Part shown: positions 1-14,080 of the stretch, piece after piece
How the letters are laid out: the number at the start of each line of letters is the position of its first letter
Position numbering within the stretch: position 1 is the first letter of the stretch
Assembly (NCBI RefSeq): GCF_026930145.1
Contig: NZ_JANHOJ010000002.1
Location: 216,614-280,613 of the forward strand
Direction: 5' to 3'
Source of the DNA: Bartonella sp. A05
GTDB taxonomy: Bacteria; Pseudomonadota; Alphaproteobacteria; Rhizobiales; Rhizobiaceae
Length of the DNA stretch: 64,000 bases
Made by a program: the position numbers and the translations under genes
The notes under the pieces: model-generated
The model's database searches: none
What the model saw: the letters and a program-made list of their open reading frames with translations, nothing else
Told to the model about the DNA's origin: nothing

Positions 1-596
1 AAGTTCTTGATTTTCCTCAACACTATTGTGATCTTATTATTTCGCTTCTCTCACTACAGTTAACGAATGATACCCCTGGAGTACTCAGTCAAATAAAAAA
101 TATTCTTAAACCTGACGGCTTATTTCTTGCCGCTATGGTCGGAGTTGGAACATTAAGAGAATTGCGTGAAAGCCTTCTTCAAGCCGAAATCGAAATTTAT
201 GGCGGCGCTAGTCCAAGGGTTTATCCCTTTGCTGATATTCGTGATGCAGGCGCTATTTTGCAGCGCGTCGGTTTTGCGATACCTGTAGCAGATGTTGAAG
301 ATATCACTATACGCTACGATACACTATTTGACCTCATGCGTGACCTTAAAGCGATGGGGATGCAAAATGCACTCATCAACCGCTCACGACGCCCCTTATC
401 AAAGCGTTTCTTCCTCCGTGCTGCCGAAATATACGCGCAACAATTTAGTGATCCTGATGGTCGTATTCGTGCACATTTTTCCTTCATCTGGCTATCTGGT
501 TGGGCTCCGCATCAAAATCAACAAAAACCCATGCGACCGGGTTCAGCTCAAATATCTCTTGTCGATATTTTAGAAAAACAACCAAAACAAAAATAG
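1..596 (+). CDS. NDUFAF5-like SAM-methyltransferase-fold protein, C-terminal part
   Basis: The reading frame is already open at base 3, so the N-terminus lies outside the window and the internal ATG at 135 is not the start. The visible part begins within the Rossmann domain; ILKPDGLF is the usual strand-5 region of class I methyltransferases. It continues with GTLRELRESL, a YPFADI segment, FDLMRDLKAMG and a C-terminal RPGSA, the arrangement I know from mitochondrial NDUFAF5 and its alphaproteobacterial relatives. NDUFAF5 modifies an arginine of a complex I subunit; the same role here is inference. The SAM-binding glycine motif is off the window. It is convergent with the symporter gene that follows. 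Confidence 0.75.
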   Translation, partial: VLDFPQHYCDLIISLLSLQLTNDTPGVLSQIKNILKPDGLFLAAMVGVGTLRELRESLLQAEIEIYGGASPRVYPFADIRDAGAILQRVGFAIPVADVEDITIRYDTLFDLMRDLKAMGMQNALINRSRRPLSKRFFLRAAEIYAQQFSDPDGRIRAHFSFIWLSGWAPHQNQQKPMRPGSAQISLVDILEKQPKQK

Positions 597-622
597 AACA
601 ATTTATCGTTTCAACATAAAAA

Positions 623-1978
623 TTATTTTTCAAAAATACTTTTATCCGTTTCACGTAATATCTGACTTGTTATTGTTCCCGCCAACATTGAACCATTTAC
701 GTTCAGAGCTGTACGCCCCATATCAATGAGAGGTTCAATAGAGATAAATACAGCCACCAAAGAAACGGGAAAACCCATGATTGGCAATACAATCAATGCG
801 GAAAAAATAGCACCACCGCCAACACCAGCAACACCAATGGAACTCAAAGTTACGACGCCAACAAGGGTTGCAATCCAGATAGGATCAAGAAGATTAATAT
901 CAACAGATTGCGCGATCATAGCTGCTAGCATTGCCGGATAAATACCTGCACAACCATTTTGCCCAATCGTAGCACCAAAAGAAGCTGCAAAACTTGCTAT
1001 TGATTGTGGAACACCAATCTCTTGTGTTTGTGCTTCAATATTTAAAGGAATACTCGCCGCACTCGAACGGCTACTAAAAGCAAATATCAAAACAGGCAAA
1101 ACTTTTTTAAAAAAGCGAAACGGATTAATACCTGATATGCCAAGCAATATGCCATGAACTCCAAACATAAGGATAATAGCAACATAAGAAGCAACAATAA
1201 AAACCAATAAATTTAAAATATCTGCAACATTTGAAGTTGCACCTACCTTAGTCATAAGTGCAAAAATACCATAAGGTGTTAAAGTAATCACGATACGCAC
1301 TAACCGCATGACCCAAGATTGTACAACCTGAATCAATGAAAGAACTTGCTCTCCTTTATCTGGATCATCATTCTTTAAAAGAGTAACCGCAGCTCCTAAA
1401 AATGCCGCAAAAATAACAACACTAATAATTGATGTACGCTTAAATCCACTTAATGCAGCAAACGGATTTTGAGGGATAAAGGATAAAATCATCTCTGGTA
1501 CATTCATATCCTCAAGTGGAAAAGTATAGTTTTGCATAACAGCGGACACATCTGATCCTCCATGCAAAAAACCACTTGCCGTTAATCCGAAGAAATTAAC
1601 CACCAAAACACCAACCAATGCTGAAAGAAAGGTTGTAAAAAGCAGTATTGAGATTGTTATTATACTCACTCTGCCAACAGCATAAACAGAATTCAAATGC
1701 GCGACTGCCGACACAATGGAGATAATAACCAATGGCATAACAATCATTTTCAGTAATGCTATATAACCATCTCCAACAATGTTAAACCATTCAACAGACT
1801 TTAACAGAGTAGGTGCATCTTTTCCGTAAATAACTTGTAAAATACTTCCAAAAATTAAACCAAAAGCAAGCCCCAGCATAACACGCAAAGAAACACTCAA
1901 TTTGATTTTCTTACTTTGAGCCAGACCTAACAAAAAGAGAATAAATATAAACAGATTAGTCAAAAATCCAAATGTCAT
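623..1978 (-). CDS. tcyP: Sodium/proton-dependent symporter, L-cystine TcyP/YdjN type
   Basis: A 451-residue, very hydrophobic inner-membrane protein of the dicarboxylate/amino-acid:cation symporter family. Re-entrant loop signatures are visible: a serine-rich [14 protein letters not shown] stretch, then [18 protein letters not shown] and PAMLAAM, which match the TcyP/YdjN cystine importer branch better than GltP or DctA. Length is close to E. coli TcyP (about 460). It is a single gene with its own upstream region of about 410 bp. The family assignment is firm; cystine as the substrate is inferred from motif resemblance. Confidence 0.8.
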   Translation of the reverse strand: MTFGFLTNLFIFILFLLGLAQSKKIKLSVSLRVMLGLAFGLIFGSILQVIYGKDAPTLLKSVEWFNIVGDGYIALLKMIVMPLVIISIVSAVAHLNSVYAVGRVSIITISILLFTTFLSALVGVLVVNFFGLTASGFLHGGSDVSAVMQNYTFPLEDMNVPEMILSFIPQNPFAALSGFKRTSIISVVIFAAFLGAAVTLLKNDDPDKGEQVLSLIQVVQSWVMRLVRIVITLTPYGIFALMTKVGATSNVADILNLLVFIVASYVAIILMFGVHGILLGISGINPFRFFKKVLPVLIFAFSSRSSAASIPLNIEAQTQEIGVPQSIASFAASFGATIGQNGCAGIYPAMLAAMIAQSVDINLLDPIWIATLVGVVTLSSIGVAGVGGGAIFSALIVLPIMGFPVSLVAVFISIEPLIDMGRTALNVNGSMLAGTITSQILRETDKSIFEK

Positions 1979-2389
1979 TATTTGTTCCTAATATTATTGA
2001 AATTTATATTATAAAAATAACGCATAATGCACATTCAATTGGTAATATATTAAAATAGAATATAAATCTTACTACAATTTTACAAAATTATTACTTGAAA
2101 TAACTATAAAATATAATAATTTTCATCGGTTAATAATTATCTACATATAAATAAAATATTTTTTAACGAGGAACAAACCATCCCCCTTGCACCTGCAATA
2201 CAAAACGATGGAAAAATGCACTCCCAGTAATGATTAAGCGATTGATTGCACAAAAATATGGAAATACCCTTGTAGTAGGTACGAAGTCCCTTCTTGGAAA
2301 ACAAATCCATCTACAAATTACTTTAACAGAAATATTGAACAAACTAAAATATCTATCATTTGCAGATAATTTTTCTTCTTACAAACATA
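1979..2389. other. Intergenic region, A/T-rich, between symporter and mutT
   Basis: About 410 bp, strongly A/T-rich in its first half, presumably holding the symporter promoter on the minus strand. A short plus-strand open frame starts at 2230 and runs into the mutT 3' end. It has no convincing ribosome binding site and no family I recognise, so I do not call it a gene. Confidence 0.4.
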
Positions 2390-2803
2390 TTAAAAAAGAA
2401 AATTTTTCAATACTTGAACCAATGGTTTATCAGCATCAGGCATAGAATATTTATCAAGGTCACCGATAAACACCCATTTTAAATTTTGTCCTTCCCGCCC
2501 CTGCGGCATACCTTCATAATCGCGACAAAGATAAAATGGCATGAGTAGATGAAATGTTTCATAACTATGACTCGCAAATGTTAAAGGCAATAAATGGTTT
2601 GGCTGGACATGAATTCCAAGCTCTTCCTCTAACTCACGAATCAAGGATACCTCTGGCGTTTCACCTTGTTCAATCTTTCCACCCGGAAATTCCCATAAAC
2701 CAGCCAATGATTTTCCTTGGGGCCGTTCTGTAAGCAGAACTCGGTTATCTCGATCTAACAATGCACACGCAACAACAAGAAGAAGTGAATTTTTCATAAG
2801 CAT
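2390..2803 (-). CDS. mutT: MutT-type 8-oxo-dGTP diphosphatase (Nudix)
   Basis: Sanitises the nucleotide pool by hydrolysing 8-oxo-dGTP to the monophosphate. The Nudix box is complete: GGKIEQGE, seven residues, then RELEEELGI, fitting GX5EX7REUXEEXGU. LWEFPGG precedes it, as in MutT. I chose the ATG at 2803 because GGAG lies six bases upstream; an in-frame ATG 27 bases further upstream lacks this, and another ATG two codons downstream is possible. Predicted product is 137 residues, close to E. coli MutT (129). It lies about 130 bp downstream of argJ on the same strand, an arrangement common in Rhizobiales. Confidence 0.88.
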   Translation of the reverse strand: MLMKNSLLLVVACALLDRDNRVLLTERPQGKSLAGLWEFPGGKIEQGETPEVSLIRELEEELGIHVQPNHLLPLTFASHSYETFHLLMPFYLCRDYEGMPQGREGQNLKWVFIGDLDKYSMPDADKPLVQVLKNFLF

Positions 2804-2933
2804 ACCGATCTCCAATAGGAAGAATGACAATAATCACTTCTTCTATCATACTCCTCCACCAAAAAACGAAGAAATCCGAACTTTTAGAACTTCAAAAAAG
2901 TGAGACCCAATATCTGCGTTTATACTGCATCCG

Positions 2934-4172
2934 TTAGCTTCTATAATCCCCATTAATTGCAACATACTCTTTCGTTAAATCGCAAGACCAAACTTTCGCC
3001 CGACCACTCCCAAGACCAATATCAACACGAATCATAATATGTTGACCTTGCATATAAGCGCTAACAACTTCTTCATTATAAGAAGGATCACGCTCTCCAT
3101 TGATCGCTACACGATGTTCACCAAACCAAATCGCCAACAGATCACGATCTGCTTCAACACCTGCCTTACCAACAGCCATAACGACCCGCCCCCAATTGGC
3201 ATCTTTACCTGCGATAGCCGTTTTCACAAGGGGTGAGTTTGCAATGGACAGAGCAATTATCTTAGCTGCACGATCCGTTGTAGCACCAGTCACCTGCACC
3301 TCAATCAAATGACGAGCGCCTTCACCATCACAAACAACCTGCAATGCAAGCTCATGTAAAAGCTCTCTCAACTGCTTTGCAAATACCTCATAACGTGGAT
3401 CGGATTTATTCGTCAGACATGACAAACTTCCCTTTGCTTTTCCTGTCGCAAACATCATTAATGTATCTGAGGTCGAAGTATCACTATCAACAGTAATCGA
3501 ATTGAAAGATCCTTGAACCGCATCCGACAACATCGATTGCAGTATATCCGAAGCAATCGCTGCATTAGTCACCACAAAGGAAAGCATCGTAGCCATATCT
3601 GGCGCAATCATACCAGCGCCTTTTGCGATCCCATTAATGGTAACAGTTTCTCCCCCCAAATCAAAGCTACGCGTCGCCAATTTAGGAAATGTATCCGTCG
3701 TCATAATAGCTTTAGCAGCTTCCAACCAATTTCCTTCTTCTGCTGTAGCTGCCATATCTGGTAAAAGCCTTAAGATACAAGACTCCTCCATTGGTTCACC
3801 AATAACCCCTGTAGAGGCTATAAAAATTTCATTTTCAGGAACTTTCAAAATGCTTGCTGCAGAACGAACTACTGCCTCTGTTGTCTGTTTGCCTTTATGT
3901 CCCGTAAAAGCATTTGCATTTCCAGAATTAACAACAACGCCCCTAGCAATTCCATGAGACAATGATGCGCGACAATGATCTACAGGAGAAGATGGGCATC
4001 TTGAGCGTGTAAAAACACCAGCGACATTGACCGGCTCATCAAATACAATAAAAAGAAGATCTAATCGATTTTTATATTTAATCCCAGCCTTAGCTGTAGC
4101 CAGCCGCACTCCAGATAACGGAGGAAGCCCTTGTATCGTTTTAGGAGACAAAGGCGATATCCTTACAACCAT
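2934..4172 (-). CDS. argJ: Bifunctional glutamate N-acetyltransferase / N-acetylglutamate synthase ArgJ
   Basis: ArgJ transfers the acetyl group of N-acetylornithine to glutamate in the cyclic arginine pathway. The precursor is expected to cleave itself before the threonine of the ATML motif, visible here as [14 protein letters not shown], giving alpha and beta chains. The N-terminal [11 protein letters not shown] and GNANAFTG segments and the C-terminal GLGSG are typical. I use the ATG at 4172 (412 residues); a TTG codon 18 bases upstream could also initiate, but ATG follows an AGAAG stretch. It is probably co-transcribed with the upstream PPIase gene about 100 bp away. Confidence 0.93.
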   Translation of the reverse strand: MVVRISPLSPKTIQGLPPLSGVRLATAKAGIKYKNRLDLLFIVFDEPVNVAGVFTRSRCPSSPVDHCRASLSHGIARGVVVNSGNANAFTGHKGKQTTEAVVRSAASILKVPENEIFIASTGVIGEPMEESCILRLLPDMAATAEEGNWLEAAKAIMTTDTFPKLATRSFDLGGETVTINGIAKGAGMIAPDMATMLSFVVTNAAIASDILQSMLSDAVQGSFNSITVDSDTSTSDTLMMFATGKAKGSLSCLTNKSDPRYEVFAKQLRELLHELALQVVCDGEGARHLIEVQVTGATTDRAAKIIALSIANSPLVKTAIAGKDANWGRVVMAVGKAGVEADRDLLAIWFGEHRVAINGERDPSYNEEVVSAYMQGQHIMIRVDIGLGSGRAKVWSCDLTKEYVAINGDYRS

Positions 4173-4272
4173 TCCATGTTCTTCTATCAAAATAAACGAA
4201 GTTTAATGCAACAAATTATTACTGAGCTTTTTGAAAAGATGAATATATCAAATAGCTCAGCTTGAAAAGATA

Positions 4273-5226
4273 TTATTCCCCCTCTCCGCCTGTGGATCCT
4301 TCATCCGGAAGCGGTAGCTCATTATTATTGAGCGATTGCATAAGTTTTGCGACATTAGAATCAGGATATTGCACATCCATCTTGCCACGTAAATCATTGA
4401 GAAGCGTTTGATAACGATCTCTCATAATCTGCGTACGCAATACTTCTTTAACATCATCAAATGCAGGAGGTTGTTTCACGCGACGGTCTTCTACTTTAAT
4501 AATATGCCAACCAAATGGGCTTTCAACGGGTTTTTTAGTGTATTCACCAACTTTCAAAGCAAACGCAGCCTCTTCGAAAGGTTTAACCATTTGACCTTGA
4601 CTGAAATAACCGAGATCCCCACCAACAGTAGCAGAACCATCTGTTGAATCTTTTTTTGCAATCTCTTCAAAATTTCCACCCTTTTTCAAACGCTTAATAA
4701 TGGCTTCTGCTTCTGCTTTTGTTTTTACCAAAATATGACGCGCTTTAACCTCATCCTCTTTAGGCAAAGCAGCAATTTCTTTCTTATAAAGGTCTGTCAA
4801 ATCAGCATCCTTAATCTGATCAACGACCGTTTTTTTAAAATAAAGCTGCTGAAGAGCAACATCACGCATTACAGTCATACGTTTCTCATAATCTGCTGTC
4901 TTATCAACGCCATTCTCAACCGCTGCTTTAACAAACGCTTGCGTATCCAAATAGATTTTTAAGACCGTTATACGACGTTGTTCTTCAGGGAAACGCGCAA
5001 AATTAGGATTGATTTCAAGCGCCATCTCATCCAATTGCCCCGCTGTAATCTCCTTCCCATCAATAACTGCCATAACGTGAGAAGGTGCAACTGACTTTTC
5101 AGCAACTTTGTCTAAAGTCTTCAAATCATTTGGTGCAGATTTCACACTTTCTTGTGCAATCGCACTCAAATTTGTGCTTGCCAATAAAGTTGATGCCAAA
5201 ACCAGCGTGATAAAGTTGAATTTCAT
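4273..5226 (-). CDS. Secreted parvulin-type peptidyl-prolyl cis-trans isomerase
   Basis: A 317-residue periplasmic foldase. A signal peptide (MKFNF, hydrophobic core, about 24 residues to AQES) is followed by a SurA/PrsA-like N-terminal helical region and a parvulin domain starting at EVKARHILVKTK, with GGDLGYFSQGQM and PFGWHIIKVEDRR. The ATG at 5226 follows AGGAG by nine bases; the longer open frame upstream is rejected because it would bury the signal peptide. The C-terminus is acidic and glycine-rich. It is divergent from secA, which fits a role on newly exported proteins. Exact orthology (PrsA, SurA or PpiD-like) is not resolved. Confidence 0.88.
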   Translation of the reverse strand: MKFNFITLVLASTLLASTNLSAIAQESVKSAPNDLKTLDKVAEKSVAPSHVMAVIDGKEITAGQLDEMALEINPNFARFPEEQRRITVLKIYLDTQAFVKAAVENGVDKTADYEKRMTVMRDVALQQLYFKKTVVDQIKDADLTDLYKKEIAALPKEDEVKARHILVKTKAEAEAIIKRLKKGGNFEEIAKKDSTDGSATVGGDLGYFSQGQMVKPFEEAAFALKVGEYTKKPVESPFGWHIIKVEDRRVKQPPAFDDVKEVLRTQIMRDRYQTLLNDLRGKMDVQYPDSNVAKLMQSLNNNELPLPDEGSTGGEGE

Positions 5227-5618
5227 AAATATATACTCCTTAAGAATTGAATGCGTGCTCAACGCTCAAATTCTTTATATCATAACATTTTAATCTCTAA
5301 ACATAATAAATAAATTAATTTTGCGTTTTAAAAGGCATAAAATTGATCTTCCCCTTTTAATACACATCATTTCACTTGAAAGCTACAGAACATGATAATA
5401 TAGAAAGACATTTTCTCAATGACTCCATATTTTATCAACAAACGAACATTACTAAAGTTGACACGATGAACTTAGGCTCTTATCTCTACTTTAGAATGCA
5501 CTTAAATGTAATGATATCGCCCATATCTTATTGTATCAAATATAAAAGATGCAGGAATGGGTATAATATATGAAGCACCCAATAGTGGTGACAACAAATA
5601 ATAAAGAAAGGACCAGGA
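5227..5618. other. Divergent intergenic region between PPIase and secA
   Basis: About 390 bp with promoters expected in both directions. A 65-codon plus-strand frame at 5376-5573 begins with TTG, has no ribosome binding site and no recognised family, so I treat it as chance. The secA promoter candidate is listed separately. Confidence 0.4.
5458..5486 (+). promoter_or_regulatory. Candidate sigma-70 promoter for secA
   Basis: TTGACA at 5458-5463 is followed after 17 bases by TATCTC at 5481-5486. The first box is a perfect -35; the second is a moderate -10. It would give a leader of roughly 125 bases before the secA ATG. Prediction from consensus only. Confidence 0.4.
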
Positions 5619-8378
5619 ATGGTCAGTTTAGGCGTCTTTGCGCGTAAATTGTTTGGTTCGGCTCAAGAACGCCGTATCAAAGCTCTTCGCCAAAAAATCA
5701 TACAAATTAACGCATTGGAAGAACAATTCCAAAAATTGAGCGATACACAGCTTTGCCAAAAAACCAATGAATTTCGTAAACGATTAACCGAAGGGGAAAC
5801 CGTTGATTCGCTGTTGCCAGAAGCTTTTGCGACTGTCCGTGAAGCAGCAAAGCGTGTTTACGATATGCGTCCCTTTGATGTACAGCTCATTGGTGGAATG
5901 GTTCTACATAGTAGAGGCATTGCTGAAATGCGTACCGGTGAAGGTAAAACACTCATGGCAACTCTGCCAGTTTATCTCAATGCATTAGAAGGAAAAGGCG
6001 TTCATGTTGTTACAGTAAACGATTATCTTGCTAGTCGTGATGCTGAAACAATGGGTAAAATTTATAGCTTTTTGGGGTTAACGACAGGCGTCATTCTACA
6101 CGATCTCGATAGTGATGCCCGCAGAGCAGCCTATGCCTGTGACATCACTTATGCAACAAACAATGAATTGGGTTTTGATTATCTACGCGATAATATGGTA
6201 TTTGACCGTAGCCAAATGGTTCAACGAGGACATTATTATGCCATTGTTGATGAAGTTGATTCAATTCTTATCGACGAAGCACGTACCCCTCTCATTATCT
6301 CCGGTCCTCTAGAAGATCGTACTGACTTCTATAACCTGATTGATCAATTAATCCCTCGTCTAACTCCAGAAGACTACGAGATAGATGAAAAACAAAAATC
6401 AACAACCTTTACGGAAATAGGTACCGAAAAAGTTGAAGAAATGCTTAAACAGGTTGGAAACCTTAAAGGTGAAAACCTCTATGATATAGAAAATGTTGCA
6501 ATTGTCCATCATATCAATAATGCTTTAAAAGCACATAAGCTGTTTATCCGTGATAAAGATTACATTGTTCGTAATGGTGAAGTTGTTATTATTGATGAAT
6601 TTACTGGTCGTATGATGCCAGGACGGCGATATTCTGAAGGATTGCATCAAGCATTAGAAGCCAAAGAGAAAGTCAATATTCAACCAGAAAATCAAACATT
6701 AGCTTCCATTACTTTCCAAAATTATTTCCGGATGTATAAAAAACTATCCGGTATGACCGGAACCGCATCAACAGAAGCTGAAGAATTCGGAAATATCTAC
6801 GATCTTGAAGTTGTTGAGATCCCCACAAATCTGCCTGTGAAACGTCTTGATGAAGATGATGAAGTTTATCGAACAGCAGAAGAAAAATATCGTGCCATCG
6901 TGCGTGATATTCGTCAAGCACACGAAAAAGGACAGCCTATTCTTGTTGGTACAACTTCTATTGAAAAGTCAGAACAACTCGCAGAACGCTTACGAAAAGA
7001 GGGAATTACTAATTTCAAAGTCTTAAATGCTCGCTATCATGAACAAGAAGCGTATATTATTGCACAAGCAGGTGTTCCTGGGGCATTGACCATCGCAACC
7101 AATATGGCAGGTCGCGGTACTGATATACAGCTCGGCGGTAATGTCGAAATGCGCATTCAACAGGAATTAAAGAACGTTCCTGAAGGGCCAGAACGCATCG
7201 CTAAAATTGAAGATATTAAGAAAAATGTCAAACAATTGAAAGAAAAAGCATTATCTGCTGGGGGTCTTTATGTTATTGCCACTGAGCGCCATGAGAGCCG
7301 TCGCATTGATAATCAGCTCCGTGGACGTTCTGGACGACAAGGTGATCCTGGTCGTTCAAAATTCTTTCTTTCTCTTCAAGACGATCTTATGCGGATCTTC
7401 GGCTCCGATCGTATGGATACCATACTGCAGAAACTTGGATTAAAGGAAGATGAAGCCATTACCCATCCATGGATTAATAAAGCACTCGAAAAAGCTCAAA
7501 AAAAGGTCGAAGCACGAAATTTTGAAATTCGTAAAAATTTATTAAAATATGACGATGTGATGAATGATCAACGCAAAGTTATTTTTGAACAGCGTATGGA
7601 AGTGATGAATGCAGAAGATCTAACGGAAACAATCATCGATATGCGCAATGAAGTCATTGAGGATTTAGTAGAAACCTATATTCCATCCGGAACATATTCA
7701 GAAAAATGGGATGTAAAATCTCTACAAGAAGAACTGAACCAGCTTTTCAATCTTAAGCTTCCATTAGAAGAGTGGGTAAAAGAAGATGGAATTGCTGAAG
7801 AACAATTCTTAGAGCGTATTTCAGATGCTGTAACCAAGCTTGAAAATGAACGTACTGAGCGTTATACTCCAGAGGTTATGATTTATTTTCATAAAGCTTT
7901 ACTGCTTGAAACTATTGACCTGTTATGGCGTGAGCATCTGGTTAATTTAGATCATTTACGTTCTATTGTTGGTTTCCGTGGTTATGGTCAACGTGATCCA
8001 CTGAATGAGTATAAAACAGAAGCATTTGAACTCTTTCAATCTATGCTTAGAAATCTACGTAGAAATGTCTCTTCTAAAATTTTATGTTTTGAACTTATTC
8101 AGCATACCGCAGAACCACCAATGCCTATACAAACCACGCCTATACAAGCTACAGCTGAGCATCCTGCCTTTAACAACAATGCTGAGAACCTCGAAAACAA
8201 CCAAAATGAAAAAAATAGTACTACATTATGGACACGAACACGCGAAAATAGGTTTGTTCATCCAGCAGAGCGGAATCCAAATGATCCAACCACATGGGGA
8301 AAAATTGGACGGAATGAACTTTGTCCTTGCGGCTCAGAAAAAAAATACAAACATTGTCATGGATCTTTCGTTTCATAA
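5619..8378 (+). CDS. secA: Protein translocase ATPase SecA
   Basis: The motor of the general secretion pathway; it drives unfolded preproteins through SecYEG. Length 919 residues, normal for the family. The nucleotide-binding motif MRTGEGKT is near residues 104-111 and the DEAD-like segment [14 protein letters not shown] near 210-223. The second helicase domain has GTDIQLGG and [18 protein letters not shown]. The C-terminus carries the zinc-binding SEC-C motif [14 protein letters not shown], which binds SecB. A Shine-Dalgarno-like AAGGACCAGGA precedes the ATG. The regulator gene follows after 14 bases. Confidence 0.98.
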   Translation: MVSLGVFARKLFGSAQERRIKALRQKIIQINALEEQFQKLSDTQLCQKTNEFRKRLTEGETVDSLLPEAFATVREAAKRVYDMRPFDVQLIGGMVLHSRGIAEMRTGEGKTLMATLPVYLNALEGKGVHVVTVNDYLASRDAETMGKIYSFLGLTTGVILHDLDSDARRAAYACDITYATNNELGFDYLRDNMVFDRSQMVQRGHYYAIVDEVDSILIDEARTPLIISGPLEDRTDFYNLIDQLIPRLTPEDYEIDEKQKSTTFTEIGTEKVEEMLKQVGNLKGENLYDIENVAIVHHINNALKAHKLFIRDKDYIVRNGEVVIIDEFTGRMMPGRRYSEGLHQALEAKEKVNIQPENQTLASITFQNYFRMYKKLSGMTGTASTEAEEFGNIYDLEVVEIPTNLPVKRLDEDDEVYRTAEEKYRAIVRDIRQAHEKGQPILVGTTSIEKSEQLAERLRKEGITNFKVLNARYHEQEAYIIAQAGVPGALTIATNMAGRGTDIQLGGNVEMRIQQELKNVPEGPERIAKIEDIKKNVKQLKEKALSAGGLYVIATERHESRRIDNQLRGRSGRQGDPGRSKFFLSLQDDLMRIFGSDRMDTILQKLGLKEDEAITHPWINKALEKAQKKVEARNFEIRKNLLKYDDVMNDQRKVIFEQRMEVMNAEDLTETIIDMRNEVIEDLVETYIPSGTYSEKWDVKSLQEELNQLFNLKLPLEEWVKEDGIAEEQFLERISDAVTKLENERTERYTPEVMIYFHKALLLETIDLLWREHLVNLDHLRSIVGFRGYGQRDPLNEYKTEAFELFQSMLRNLRRNVSSKILCFELIQHTAEPPMPIQTTPIQATAEHPAFNNNAENLENNQNEKNSTTLWTRTRENRFVHPAERNPNDPTTWGKIGRNELCPCGSEKKYKHCHGSFVS

Positions 8379-8392
8379 AGCAAACAGTCAAG

Positions 8393-8809
8393 ATGGATAA
8401 AAAACAAAATTATGATCAAGAATTGCGCGCGGCGGGTTTAAGAGTAACACGCCAAAGGCGTATTATTCTTGATGTTTTGACTGATACAGACGATCATCCA
8501 AATGCATTTGAAATTTTTCAACGTGTCAACGAAATAGATCCCAATATTTCGCTATCAACTGTTTACCGTACCATGAAAACATTGGAAGAAAATGGAACAA
8601 TTCATCGCCATGCCTTTAGTGGAGGCCCATCCCGTTTCGAGCAAGCAGATGGAGAACACCATGACCACCTTATTGATATAGAAACGGGACAAGTTATTGA
8701 ATTCCAATGCGATATCATTGAAAAAATACAAGAAGAAATTGCGAGTTCCCTCGGCTATGATATTATCCATCACCGTCTTGAACTTTATGGAAAAAAATGC
8801 AATTCATAA
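8393..8809 (+). CDS. Fur-family metal-responsive transcriptional regulator
   Basis: A 138-residue DNA-binding repressor-type protein. The winged-helix part has [14 protein letters not shown] and [14 protein letters not shown]; the dimerisation and metal-binding part has [17 protein letters not shown] and a terminal HHRLELYG. The DHLID pattern is that of Fur/Mur-type members, and it lacks the look of Irr. It could sense iron, manganese or zinc; the sequence alone does not decide. The ATG at 8393 is 14 bases after the secA stop, suggesting co-transcription. Longer in-frame starts inside secA are less likely. Confidence 0.88.
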   Translation: MDKKQNYDQELRAAGLRVTRQRRIILDVLTDTDDHPNAFEIFQRVNEIDPNISLSTVYRTMKTLEENGTIHRHAFSGGPSRFEQADGEHHDHLIDIETGQVIEFQCDIIEKIQEEIASSLGYDIIHHRLELYGKKCNS

Positions 8810-8990
8810 ATTGATGATTTCGCGTGTAATGAAAAAATTACTTTAGGTAAGCCAAATTCCTGCACAAATTTGCATTAAAAATCCATAGTTTCCATTGGCA
8901 AGAACGCTTTTCTGTTTTATCACCGTGTATTATATGCGATGGTATAATGCCATCAGTTGTTAACATTATAATAATTAGGCTGATATCGCC

Positions 8991-10066
8991 ATGGTTTCTT
9001 TACCACAAAATCGTATAAAACAACTTGAAAAACGCTTTGAAATAATTGAAAGTCAAATGGTTGGAAACCCCAATGCTGAAACTTATGTCAAACTAGCTTC
9101 TGAATATGCAGCATTGCAGCCAATCATCACCTCTATACGAAAACTCAATGCACTCTATAAAGAAAGTGAAGAGCTCGAAATCATCATCAGTGACACGCAA
9201 ATAGATATAGAAATGCGTAATCTTGTTCAGGAAGAGTTGCCGTTATTATGTCAAAAAATTGAACAACTTAAACAAGAACTCCAAATTCTTCTTTTACCCA
9301 AAGATATAGCTGATGAAAAAAGTGCTATCGTTGAAATTCGGGCAGGAACTGGTGGATCAGAAGCAGCGCTTTTTGCTGGTGATCTTTTCCGCATGTATGA
9401 ACGCTATGCAAGTGCTCATAAATGGAAAGTTGAAATTGTTTCACTGAGTGATGGTGAAGTTGGAGGATATAAAGAAATTATTGCGAGCATTTCAGGAAAA
9501 GGCGTGTTCTCTAAACTCAAATTTGAATCAGGTGTCCACCGTGTGCAACGTATCCCTGAAACAGAAGCAGGTGGACGTATCCATACATCAGCTGCGACCG
9601 TTGCAGTCCTTCCAGAAGCCGAAGAAATCGACATCGAAATTAAACCAGAAGATATTCGTATCGATACAATGCGTGCTTCTGGTGCAGGTGGACAGCATGT
9701 AAACACAACCGATTCAGCTGTTCGTATCACGCATATTCCAACAGGAATTATGGTCGTACAAGCAGAAAAATCGCAACATCAAAATCGAGCCCGTGCGCTT
9801 CAAATTTTACGCGCGCGTCTATTCGATATCGAACGGCAAAAAGCAGAAAGTGAACGCTCAACATCCCGTAAAACGCAAATTGGCTCCGGAGATCGCTCAG
9901 AACGTATTCGCACATATAACTTTCCACAAGGACGAGTTACTGATCATCGTATTAATCTCACTTTGTATAAGCTAGATCGTGTCATGGAAGGAGATCTTGA
10001 CGAACTTATTAATGCTCTTATTTCCGATCACCAAACAACTCTCCTTACCGAAATCAATAATAACGG

Positions 10067-10070
<4 letters not shown>
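8991..10070 (+). CDS. prfA: Peptide chain release factor 1
   Basis: Terminates translation at UAA and UAG. The 359-residue protein has the catalytic GGQ loop ([23 protein letters not shown] near residue 233) and the class I release factor N-terminal helical domain. The glutamine of GGQ is the substrate of the methyltransferase encoded by the next gene, whose start overlaps the prfA stop by four bases (ATGA). The pair is the standard prfA-prmC unit. Confidence 0.97.
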
Positions 10071-11916
<1,846 letters not shown>

Positions 11917-11938
11917 CTACCAGCTACTAATCGTCTCC

Positions 11939-14080
11939 TTAAAGACTACACGAAACACAGCCATCAACTTCCGTTCCACTCAACGCCATTTGCCGCAGCC
12001 GTATATAGTAAATACTCTTTATGCCCTTTTTCCAAGCATAAATTTGCGCGCGGTTAATATCACGTGTTGTAGCTGTATCAGGAAAAAACAACGTTAAGGA
12101 AAGACCTTGATCGACATGCTGTGTCGCAGCGGCATAAGTATCAATAATTTTTTCAGGTCCGACTTCATAAGCATCCTGATAGAAATCCAAATTTGTATTA
12201 TTCATATATGGAGCGGGATAATAGACGCGCCCAATTTTTCCTTCTTTGCGAATCTCAATCTTTGAAGCAATCGGGTGAATAGAGGAGGTCGCGTAATTAA
12301 TATAGGAAATAGACCCAGTCGGTGGTACAGCTTGAAGATTGCGGTTATAAAGCCCATACTGGATAACCGATTGCTTAAGTTCTTGCCAGTCTTTTTGATC
12401 CGGTATAACGATGTTATTCCGTGCAAAAAGCTCTTGTACACATGCGAATTGTGGTTTCCATTCTTTCTCAATATATTTTTCAAAAAAACGACCATCTGCA
12501 TAAGCGGAATTCTCAAACCCTACAAACGTTTTCTGACGTTCACGTGCAATCAAATTGGAAGCACGCAATGCATGATATGCCACTGTGTAAAAATAAATAT
12601 TGGTAAAATCAATTGCCTCTGGAGACCCATAGTAGATCTGTTCACGCGCTAAAAAACCGTGCAAATTCATTTGCCCTAAACCAATCGCATGACTTTCAGA
12701 ATTGCCTTTGGCAATAGAGGGAACGCAAGCAATATCACTCATATCAGAAACAGCAGTAAGAGCACGAACAGCTGTTTCCACTGTCTGCCCAAAATCACTA
12801 CTTTCCATCGCCTTGGCAATATTCATTGAACCAAGATTACAAGAGATATCATTTCCAATTGAACGATATGTTAAATCCGTTTTTAGTTCACTCGCTTCGC
12901 TGACCTGCAAAATCTCAGAACACAAATTGCTCATGCTAATGCGACCAGCTATCGGATTAGCTCGATTCGCCGTATCCTCAAATAAGATGTATGGATAACC
13001 TGATTCAAACTGAATTTCTGCTAATGTTTGGAAAAAAACACGGGCACTTATTTTCTTTTTGCGAATCTTTGGATTATCAACAAAAGACCGATAATGTTCT
13101 GTTACAGAAATATCGCTAAAAGGCTTGCCCATCACTCGCTCAATATCATAAGGCGAAAACAGATACATATCCTCATTATTACGCGCAAGCTCAAAAGTAA
13201 TATCAGGAATAACCACCCCAAGTGACAGCGTTTTGATTCTGATCTTTTCGTCAGCATTTTCACGCTTTGTATCTAAAAACGTCATAATATCTAAATGATG
13301 TGCATGTAAATAAACAGCACCAGCGCCTTGCCGCGCGCCAAGCTGGTTTGCATAAGAAAACGAATCTTCCAACAGCTTCATCACAGGCAAAACACCAGAT
13401 GACTGGTTTTCTATGCGCTTGATTGGCGCTCCTGCCTCCCGCAAATTTGTCAAACAAAGCGCTACACCGCCACCACGTTTCGAAAGTTGCAAAGCAGAAT
13501 TAATCGAACGACCTATCGATTCCATACTATCTTCAACGCGCAATAAGAAACATGAAACCAATTCACCGCGTTGTTTTTTTCCTGCATTCAAGAATGTCGG
13601 CGTTGCAGGTTGAAACCGTCCTGTTATAATTTCATCAACAAGACTCTCAGCAAGAACCTTATCTCCTTGTGCTAAGTATAAAGCCACAAGGCAAACACGG
13701 TCTTCATAACGTTCAAGATAGCGTTTTCCATCAAAAGTTTTCAATGTATAACTGGTGTAATATTTGAACGCACCCAAAAAAGTAGGAAAGCGAAACTTGT
13801 ATGCGTAAGCGCGCTTAAAAAGCTTCTTGACGAAAGAAAAATCATAAAGCTCAAAGAGTTCTTTTTCGTAATAGCATTCCTCTATCAAGTAATCTATTTT
13901 TTCTTTTAGATTGTGAAAAAAAACCGTATTTTGGTTCACATGCTGCAGAAAATATTGCCGCGCAGCAAGGCGATCCATATCAAATTGAATCTGTCCACTT
14001 TCATCATACAGATTAAGCATTGCATTCAGCGCATGATAATCTGTAATCTGATGTGGCTCTCGTATACTTTCTGTCTTCAC
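11939..14080 (-). CDS. nrdE: Class Ib ribonucleotide reductase, large subunit NrdE
   Basis: Catalytic subunit reducing ribonucleoside diphosphates to deoxyribonucleotides. The 713-residue protein shows the NrdE N-terminus ([18 protein letters not shown]), [10 protein letters not shown] with an active-site cysteine, NLCSEI, and the redox-active C-terminal DGCVSCSL reduced by NrdH. The start used is a GTG at 14080; its ribosome binding site is weak and typical NrdE proteins begin about ten residues later, so the first residues are uncertain. The 190-base gap to nrdI is unusually long for this operon. Confidence 0.96.
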   Translation of the reverse strand: MKTESIREPHQITDYHALNAMLNLYDESGQIQFDMDRLAARQYFLQHVNQNTVFFHNLKEKIDYLIEECYYEKELFELYDFSFVKKLFKRAYAYKFRFPTFLGAFKYYTSYTLKTFDGKRYLERYEDRVCLVALYLAQGDKVLAESLVDEIITGRFQPATPTFLNAGKKQRGELVSCFLLRVEDSMESIGRSINSALQLSKRGGGVALCLTNLREAGAPIKRIENQSSGVLPVMKLLEDSFSYANQLGARQGAGAVYLHAHHLDIMTFLDTKRENADEKIRIKTLSLGVVIPDITFELARNNEDMYLFSPYDIERVMGKPFSDISVTEHYRSFVDNPKIRKKKISARVFFQTLAEIQFESGYPYILFEDTANRANPIAGRISMSNLCSEILQVSEASELKTDLTYRSIGNDISCNLGSMNIAKAMESSDFGQTVETAVRALTAVSDMSDIACVPSIAKGNSESHAIGLGQMNLHGFLAREQIYYGSPEAIDFTNIYFYTVAYHALRASNLIARERQKTFVGFENSAYADGRFFEKYIEKEWKPQFACVQELFARNNIVIPDQKDWQELKQSVIQYGLYNRNLQAVPPTGSISYINYATSSIHPIASKIEIRKEGKIGRVYYPAPYMNNTNLDFYQDAYEVGPEKIIDTYAAATQHVDQGLSLTLFFPDTATTRDINRAQIYAWKKGIKSIYYIRLRQMALSGTEVDGCVSCSL

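Noticed and set aside
2230..2445. 71-codon plus-strand frame before mutT
   Set aside because: It overlaps the mutT 3' end antisense, has no ribosome binding site and no recognised family.
5376..5573. 65-codon frame upstream of secA
   Set aside because: TTG start, no Shine-Dalgarno, spans the likely secA promoter.
8005..8400. 131-codon frame within the secA 3' end
   Set aside because: Shadow frame of secA, which has full conserved motifs.
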